Shown here one piece after another: positions 59,500-64,000 of a stretch of DNA of 64,000 bases (position 1 is its first letter; each line of letters opens with the position of its first letter). The translations under genes and the position numbers were made by a program. This DNA comes from Halapricum salinum (GTDB taxonomy: Archaea; Halobacteriota; Halobacteria; Halobacteriales; Haloarculaceae): the NCBI RefSeq assembly GCF_004799665.1, contig NZ_CP031310.1, positions 798,887 to 862,886 of the forward strand, in the 5' to 3' direction. The notes beneath the pieces were generated by a model. That model was not told the origin of the DNA and did no database searches. It saw nothing but the letters and a program-made list of their open reading frames with translations.

Positions 59500-60930
59500 T
59501 CAGAGGATCTCGTCGGCCTCCAGTCGGTCACCCTGGCGGTGACCCCGGAGCGTGACCTGCTGACCCAGCTGGACACTCGCGTCTGTCTCGACGTTGATGG
59601 TCTCCTCGCCGTCGTCGACGATCACCGGATCGCCCGTCTGGACGACCGTCCCCGTAATCTCGACTTTTTCGACGGTCTCAGCGACCGCGTCGTCGCTGGA
59701 CGAAGACGCCTCGGTTCCACTCTCGGACGCGGAGTCGCTACTCGCTCCACCGCCGCCCTCGGCGAACGCGTCCAGTCCGGCGCTCTGGTCCCCACCGCCG
59801 CCGCTGCTCGATCCGGCTGTCGCGCCGTCGTCGAGCACGACGACCGTCGCACCCCAGCCAGCGGAGGCTTCCAGATCGTCCTGCCAGCCGTCTTGAATCT
59901 CGGCGTCGGCGACGAACACCTCGTCGCCCGGCCCGAGGTCGGTGTCGGCCTTCTCACCCCACAGCGCCACGCGGATGTCGCCGGTGTCGTCCTGCACGCG
60001 GATATTTCGAACCTGGCCCTCGCTCCCGTCGTCGCGGTCGAACGTCCGTTTCGGGTCGACTGAACGGACGACGCCACCGATGTCGACAGTCGTCTCGATC
60101 TCGACGCTGTCGATCGGGTCAGTCTCGGGGCTGAAGTCGATCTCGTCGTCGATCTCCTCGACTGCGCCGCGGTCGCCGACGTGCAGTTCGAGGGAGCCGT
60201 CGCGCTCGCGGACGTAGCCGTCGACGACCTCGACCGCCGTGCCGGTGTCGAGTTCCTCGGCGCGGTCGGCCTGCTCGTCCCACAGCGTCACGCGAATTCG
60301 TCCGGTCTCGTCGCCCAGCGAGAGGTTCGAGACCCGCCCTTCCGAGCCGTCGTCACGGTCGAAGGTTCGGATCGATTCGGTCCCGAGGACGATCCCGCGG
60401 GCGTCGACGTCCGATTGGCCCATCGAAAGCGAGTCGATCGAACTCGTCCCGCCGATCTCGACGTCGATTTCGGCGTCATCGTCGGGTTCGGCCTTGTCGA
60501 CGCTGACTTCCAGGCCGTTGTAGCCGTCTTTCGGGCGACCCTTGATCCGCAGGACTTGCCCGACTTCGAGACTGCCCTCGTCGATCGAGCCGGCCTGTTC
60601 GTCCCAGAAGGCAAGCCGGACCGACCCGGTCTCGTCGGCGGCCTCGACGTTGATGACCATCCCGTCGTCGTCCTCGCCGTCGCGTTCGAAGGTCCGGAGG
60701 TCACCGATCGACGTGACCTTCGCGAGGAATTTGACTTCCTCCATGCCGCTCTCGATGTCGGCGATCGAATTGACCTCGTTCTCGCTCAGTTCGTGCGCGA
60801 TGAGCATCGCCGCCGTCTCCTCGTCGGCGAGGCCCCCCATCTGTTCGACTTTCTGCTCGACGGCCTCCCTGAAGTCCTCCTCGGAGACGTCGGCGTCGAG
60901 ATCCTCGTAGACGTCCTCGATCGCACCCAT
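59500..60930 (-). CDS. RPA-family single-stranded DNA-binding protein
   Basis: 476 residues with three central OB folds (about 65-160, 168-258, 270-365), each carrying the VRLAFWDEQA / IRVTLWDEQA / IRVALWGEKA strand, then a Gly/Ser-rich acidic linker (about 370-420) and a small fourth OB-like domain at the C-terminus. No zinc finger is seen. This matches the haloarchaeal RPA2-type protein that coats ssDNA in replication and repair. ATG 60930 has a GTTTAAAC box about 30 bases upstream. It sits beside the histone operon. Confidence 0.88.
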   Translation of the reverse strand: MGAIEDVYEDLDADVSEEDFREAVEQKVEQMGGLADEETAAMLIAHELSENEVNSIADIESGMEEVKFLAKVTSIGDLRTFERDGEDDDGMVINVEAADETGSVRLAFWDEQAGSIDEGSLEVGQVLRIKGRPKDGYNGLEVSVDKAEPDDDAEIDVEIGGTSSIDSLSMGQSDVDARGIVLGTESIRTFDRDDGSEGRVSNLSLGDETGRIRVTLWDEQADRAEELDTGTAVEVVDGYVRERDGSLELHVGDRGAVEEIDDEIDFSPETDPIDSVEIETTVDIGGVVRSVDPKRTFDRDDGSEGQVRNIRVQDDTGDIRVALWGEKADTDLGPGDEVFVADAEIQDGWQDDLEASAGWGATVVVLDDGATAGSSSGGGGDQSAGLDAFAEGGGGASSDSASESGTEASSSSDDAVAETVEKVEITGTVVQTGDPVIVDDGEETINVETDASVQLGQQVTLRGHRQGDRLEADEIL

Positions 60931-60984
60931 ATCTATGCCGTGTTCACGTCTGGATCGCGTTTAAACAATACGGTCGCCGATTCG

Positions 60985-61500
60985 CTACCGCATCACGTCG
61001 GCGACGGCCCCCGGGTTCGTGCCTCCGTGTTCGACCACGACGCGACCGGGAAGGCCGCCGATGAACCCGAGACTCGCGCGGTACTCGGCCTGGCCGAGAC
61101 ACTGCTCGCACATCTGGTTCGTCGACTCGACGCCGATCACGACCGTGAGCGTGTCGCTCGTGTCGTCGTAGTCGACGCTCGACAGCGTGGCAGTGTGACA
61201 CGGATTGTTCGCCGCGATCACGCCCTCGATCGCGACCGAGCCATCACCAGAGGCGAAACCGACGGTCGCCGATCCGTCTGGAGTCCCGCAGCTCGTCTCC
61301 TCGGTTGCGATCGACTGGCCGACAAGCTGTGGCTGGGTCCCCGAGGTGGTCTCGATCGTCTGCTCCGACGTCGACGTGCCAATCGCCCCGTCGTCGGTCG
61401 GCGTCGAGCCGTTCTCGTCAGTCTCCCCAGTCCTCCCACATCCCGCGAGGCTGATCGTCGCAGCGACCCCACAACCCCCGAGGAACGTCCGTCTATCCAT
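60985..61500 (-). CDS. Tat-type lipoprotein of unknown function
   Basis: 171 residues. MDRRTFLGG is a twin-arginine start, and ISLAGC places a lipobox cysteine at about 21. A Thr/Ser-rich linker leads to a small beta domain (about 65-171) with four cysteines, including NQMCEQC, that could form disulfides or bind metal. It should be anchored on the outer membrane face. Start 61500 is set by the signal sequence. Confidence 0.65.
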   Translation of the reverse strand: MDRRTFLGGCGVAATISLAGCGRTGETDENGSTPTDDGAIGTSTSEQTIETTSGTQPQLVGQSIATEETSCGTPDGSATVGFASGDGSVAIEGVIAANNPCHTATLSSVDYDDTSDTLTVVIGVESTNQMCEQCLGQAEYRASLGFIGGLPGRVVVEHGGTNPGAVADVMR

Positions 61501-61637
61501 GTTTCGACAACGGTGAGAGAGCAAAAAGGTCTATCGGAGCGGCAATTACCCCTGTTTTTCGAGGCTGGTGTCACGCCGTGTCGTGGTGGTGGTCGAATCG
61601 TAACCCCTTTAGTCGACACCGGAGTACTGAGAGATGA

Positions 61638-61710
61638 GTCCGGGTAGGGTAGTGGACTATCCTCTTGGCTTGCGGAGCCAGGGACCAGCGTTCAAATCGC
61701 TGTCCGGACG
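61638..61710 (+). tRNA. tRNA-Arg (anticodon GCG)
   Basis: 73 bases with a full cloverleaf: acceptor GTCCGGG/TCCGGAC, D stem GGGT/ATCC, anticodon stem TTGGC/GCCAG around loop TTGCGGA (anticodon GCG, reads CGC), T stem CAGCG/CGCTG with TTCAAAT, discriminator G. CCA is not encoded. A lone tnpB gene starts 142 bases downstream, on the 3' side. Confidence 0.93.
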
Positions 61711-61734
61711 TTCACTTCGTTCACGTCCGACGTG

Positions 61735-61750
61735 CCTCACGGTCGCGTGA
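61735..61750 (+). terminator. Short hairpin downstream of tRNA-Arg
   Basis: CTCACG and CGTGAG form a six-base-pair stem with a GTCG loop about 25 bases after the tRNA. It may assist 3' processing or termination. No T-run follows directly. Confidence 0.3.
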
Positions 61751-61819
61751 GACGGTGTCCAGGCGTGTTCCACCGTTTCAGTTTCGCTAGAGTAGCCTGT
61801 GCGCTTCGCTCGAGCTGAC

Positions 61820-61828
61820 ATTTATATA
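61820..61828 (+). promoter_or_regulatory. TATA box of tnpB
   Basis: ATTTATATA lies about 28 bases before the GTG start at 61852, giving a leaderless tnpB mRNA. Confidence 0.5.
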
Positions 61829-61851
61829 CGAGTTCGGCCCACCCGATTGTA

Positions 61852-63087
61852 GTGGCCGACTATCACCACCGGACGGCGATCACGCGCCTGGAGACCACCG
61901 ATCGACAAGCGGCACGGCTAGAACACACGATCGCCGAATATCAGCGAGCAGCGAACATCGCCGTCGATGCCGGCCACGAAATCGGGGAACGACGGAAGAC
62001 GAGATTACAGGCACGTGTTTACGAAGACATCCGTGAGGGGACTGAGCTCGCGAGTCAACATGCAATTCTCGCGATTCACCAAGCCGCCGAGGCACTCCGC
62101 GGTGTCCATCAGTTGCGAGCGCACGGTCGCTCACCCTCGAAGCCGAAATTCACCAGCCCGACTGTAACCTACGATTCGCGTACGATGACGGTCGACAGAG
62201 ACGACGAATCGGTGTCGTTGACTACCACAGATCGTCGAATCCAGTGTCGCCTCGTCTTGCCCACAGATGACGACGGATATCAACAGCAGTATCTCTACAG
62301 CGACGAGTGGGAACTAACAGAATCAACACTGACCGCGCGTGACGGCGACTACTTTCTTCATCTGGGTTTTCGAACGGAGGCTACCGACGATACCACCGAG
62401 TGCGGAACGGTACTCGGGGTCGATCTCGGTATCGAAAACCTCGCCGTGACCTCAACGGCACAGTTCGTATCCGGTCGAGAACTGACACATGAACATCGAG
62501 AGTTCGAGAAAGTGAGTGGTGGACTCCAACAGACTGGAACACAGTCTGCCCACCGTACGTACGTCAAACGCGGAAGCGCCCAAGCGCGATTCAACAGGGA
62601 CTATCTCCATCGTGTCTCGAACAAGATTGTGCACGAGGCAGTCGAATACGGGTGTACACACATCGCGTTCGAAGATCTGAGATACATCCGTGAAGGCATG
62701 CCCGGGAGACGAAAGTTCCATCAATGGGCGCACCGACAACTGGTCCGATGCGTCGAGTACAAGGCTAGAGCGGAGGCTATAGAAGTGGTCTTCGTCGAGC
62801 CAGCGAACACCTCACGACGATGCAGCGAGTGCGGATATACAAGCTCTGCGAATAGAATTGAGCGTGATCTCTTCGAATGCCAAGATTGCGGGAGCGAAGC
62901 CAATGCCGATTACAATGCGGCGAAAAACGTCGGCTTACGATACGTCCGTTCCGGGCAACAGACTTCGGGACGGACGGGCGACAGTCGACTCGCCCTGAAG
63001 TCGGGGACTGTGCATCCTGATTCGGGATTCGTCCAATACGGATCACAGGACACCGACAAGTCTACACCGTCGGAAGCGACATCGTGA
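61852..63087 (+). CDS. tnpB: TnpB (IS200/IS605-type RNA-guided nuclease), lone copy
   Basis: 411 residues, GTG start. RuvC residues are all present: Asp191 in LGVDLG, Glu274 in FEDLRYI, Asp353 in ADYNAAKN; a zinc finger C324/C327/C343/C346 lies between the last two. TnpB uses a guide RNA made from the transposon's 3' end to cut DNA next to a short TAM. No tnpA is nearby, so this is an IS1341-type element that cannot move by itself. The stretch around the stop codon is where the guide RNA would be encoded. Confidence 0.93.
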   Translation: MADYHHRTAITRLETTDRQAARLEHTIAEYQRAANIAVDAGHEIGERRKTRLQARVYEDIREGTELASQHAILAIHQAAEALRGVHQLRAHGRSPSKPKFTSPTVTYDSRTMTVDRDDESVSLTTTDRRIQCRLVLPTDDDGYQQQYLYSDEWELTESTLTARDGDYFLHLGFRTEATDDTTECGTVLGVDLGIENLAVTSTAQFVSGRELTHEHREFEKVSGGLQQTGTQSAHRTYVKRGSAQARFNRDYLHRVSNKIVHEAVEYGCTHIAFEDLRYIREGMPGRRKFHQWAHRQLVRCVEYKARAEAIEVVFVEPANTSRRCSECGYTSSANRIERDLFECQDCGSEANADYNAAKNVGLRYVRSGQQTSGRTGDSRLALKSGTVHPDSGFVQYGSQDTDKSTPSEATS

Positions 63088-63180
63088 GCGAGTAGGTGTC
63101 GACAGTCGATATCTCCGTCAGGACGTCTTTACAGACGACGGCCCCCGCACAGTGGTAACTGTACGAGCACGAAAGCACCA
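63030..63180 (+). ncRNA. Predicted TnpB guide RNA (omega/reRNA) region
   Basis: By analogy with studied TnpB elements, the scaffold RNA overlaps the last part of tnpB and its 3' end carries about 16-20 guide bases from the flanking DNA. Overlapping transcripts at tnpB 3' ends are known in haloarchaea. I see no direct fold evidence strong enough to set exact borders. Confidence 0.35.
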
Positions 63181-63206
63181 TCCGGCTGGACCACCAACAC
63201 CGGCGT

Positions 63207-63818
63207 ATGGACGCCCATCTCCGGGCCGGGATCGCGATCTACAACACCGGGCACTATCACGCCGCCCACGACGCCTGGGAGGCCCACTGGCTGGACATGC
63301 CTCCAGGCGACGACCGGGACTTGCTTCAGGGGCTGATCCAGTTCACCGCCGCCGTCCATCACACGACGACCGACAACTGTGATGGCGCGCGTGGCCTCGC
63401 CGGGAGCGCCCAGACCTATCTCGACGGCCTCGGGGGCGTCTACCAGCAGGTCGCGCTCGATCCGATTCTGCGGTATCTCGCGGCCCTGGAACGCGATCCC
63501 GAACGCGTCGGCGCAACTCCACCACCCCCGATCGAGTATGACGAGCGCGCGATCGATCTGGAGTCACTCGACCTTCCTGCGACTGGCGTGGCGGCGACAA
63601 TTCTGGCCGAGGAGTTGGGGTACGACGAGGCGACGATCGAGCAGGCAGTCGCGTACGCTCGTGCGGACGTGGCTGCTGGGGAGGCGACGAGTCCGTTCGT
63701 GACACTGGTGTTCGACTTCGTTCGTGACGACGAACACCGGGCAATCGTCGCTCAGCGACTGACCGAACACGTCAGGCGGCGACAGCACCGAGAATCAGAC
63801 GTCGAGAATCTGTTTTGA
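63207..63818 (+). CDS. DUF309-family protein
   Basis: 203 residues, all helical. The DUF309 signature is at the N-terminus: AIYNTGHYHAAHDAWEAHWL, then LLQGLIQFTAAVHH, with conserved His, Glu and Trp residues lining a pocket. The C-terminal half (about 115-203) is an extra acidic helical region. Biochemical role unknown. It lies downstream of the tnpB element and is probably native sequence. Confidence 0.8.
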   Translation: MDAHLRAGIAIYNTGHYHAAHDAWEAHWLDMPPGDDRDLLQGLIQFTAAVHHTTTDNCDGARGLAGSAQTYLDGLGGVYQQVALDPILRYLAALERDPERVGATPPPPIEYDERAIDLESLDLPATGVAATILAEELGYDEATIEQAVAYARADVAAGEATSPFVTLVFDFVRDDEHRAIVAQRLTEHVRRRQHRESDVENLF

Positions 63819-63851
63819 TCGGGTGTGCGCGGGTCGCACCACGGATCGGGA

Positions 63852-64000
63852 TCAGACGGCCGGCGCGGGTTTTTTATTTGGGCTTTCCAGGCGCGTCTCC
63901 CTGGCGATTTCGAGCATCTCCTCGACCGAGGGGCAGTCCTGGCGGGTCGCGCCGCTGTAGATCTGCCCCACGGTGGGTTCGTCACCGTAGGTCTCGACGA
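63852..64000 (-). CDS. C-terminal fragment of an unrecognised gene (cut by the window end)
   Basis: The minus-strand frame is open from the window edge to a TGA at 63852-63854. The roughly 48 residues include TYGDEPTVGQIYSGATRQDC and EEMLEIARETRLESP, then a short Lys/Pro tail. Codon use is typical of real genes here. Too little remains to name the protein. It converges on the DUF309 gene. Confidence 0.6.
   Translation of the reverse strand, partial: VETYGDEPTVGQIYSGATRQDCPSVEEMLEIARETRLESPNKKPAPAV

Larger units (their letters stand above)
61852..63200 (+). mobile_element. IS200/IS605-derived tnpB-only element
   Basis: The element is inferred from an intact tnpB next to tRNA-Arg without a transposase. 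Exact ends cannot be fixed because these elements lack terminal inverted repeats. The right end should lie within about 120 bases after the tnpB stop and before the DUF309 gene. Confidence 0.5.

Overview
This window is chromosomal DNA from a halophilic archaeon (class Halobacteria). The evidence is the high G+C, the very acidic proteins, the mostly leaderless genes with a TATA-like box about 25-30 bases before the start codon, archaeal informational genes (EF-1A, S10, EF-2, GatD, an RPA-type ssDNA-binding protein, an archaeal histone), Tat and lipobox secretion signals, and tRNA genes without encoded CCA. I cannot name the genus with confidence.

Layout. 0-8 kb: end of a methyltransferase, a glutamate-cysteine-ligase-like protein, a DgcA/DgcN pair that looks like the D-glutamate catabolic module, a nucleoside phosphorylase, and a Vms1-type ribosome-rescue factor. 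8-15 kb: an ArsR-type regulator, gatD, pyrF, small membrane and zinc proteins, a membrane-anchored J-domain protein, a nitroreductase. 14.8-15.7 kb: a HicBA toxin-antitoxin islet between tRNA-Ala(CGC) and a copy of that tRNA's 3' end. 15.8-19.1 kb: S10, EF-1A, homoserine dehydrogenase and an ACT protein. 19-24 kb: a lipoprotein, a membrane protein, and a Tat-exported protein built like a bacterial peptidoglycan hydrolase. 24-30 kb: a broken TPR-like gene, threonine synthase, a PAS/GAF histidine kinase, serA. 30-33 kb: a lower-GC patch with an orphan restriction-type (HSDR_N) protein. 33-43 kb: TrmB regulator plus secreted alpha-amylase, CBS protein with glyS, a lipid-kinase-like protein, a Q-rich coiled-coil protein flanked by two related microproteins, a SAM hydrolase, an NMN adenylyltransferase. 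43-54 kb: LonB with a CPBP protease, an alkyltransferase-like protein without the reactive cysteine, two HMG-CoA reductase genes side by side, small membrane proteins, an M29 aminopeptidase. 54-64 kb: EF-2, a HEFGH-motif protein, a histone-deacetylase operon, RPA, tRNA-Arg(GCG) beside a lone TnpB, a DUF309 protein and the end of an unrecognised gene.

The main unexplained structure is in non-coding DNA. Between EF-2 and the DUF5781 gene lie three tandem units of exactly 78 bases. Each can fold into a hairpin with covarying arms around a constant UGA/GAA internal loop, which would form tandem sheared G-A pairs if the + strand is transcribed. Two dispersed families of composite inverted repeats also occur (2.1/11.1 kb with a related module at 15.5 kb, and 30.1/54.5 kb). 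Their stems are preserved by compensatory changes between copies.

Functional threads: amino-acid synthesis (hom, thrC, serA), D-glutamate use, translation and its quality control (EF-1A, EF-2, S10, GatD, GlyS, Vms1), isoprenoid lipids (two HMG-CoA reductases), chromatin (histone, deacetylase, RPA), membrane proteolysis (LonB, CPBP), and secreted hydrolases (amylase, murein hydrolase-like protein).
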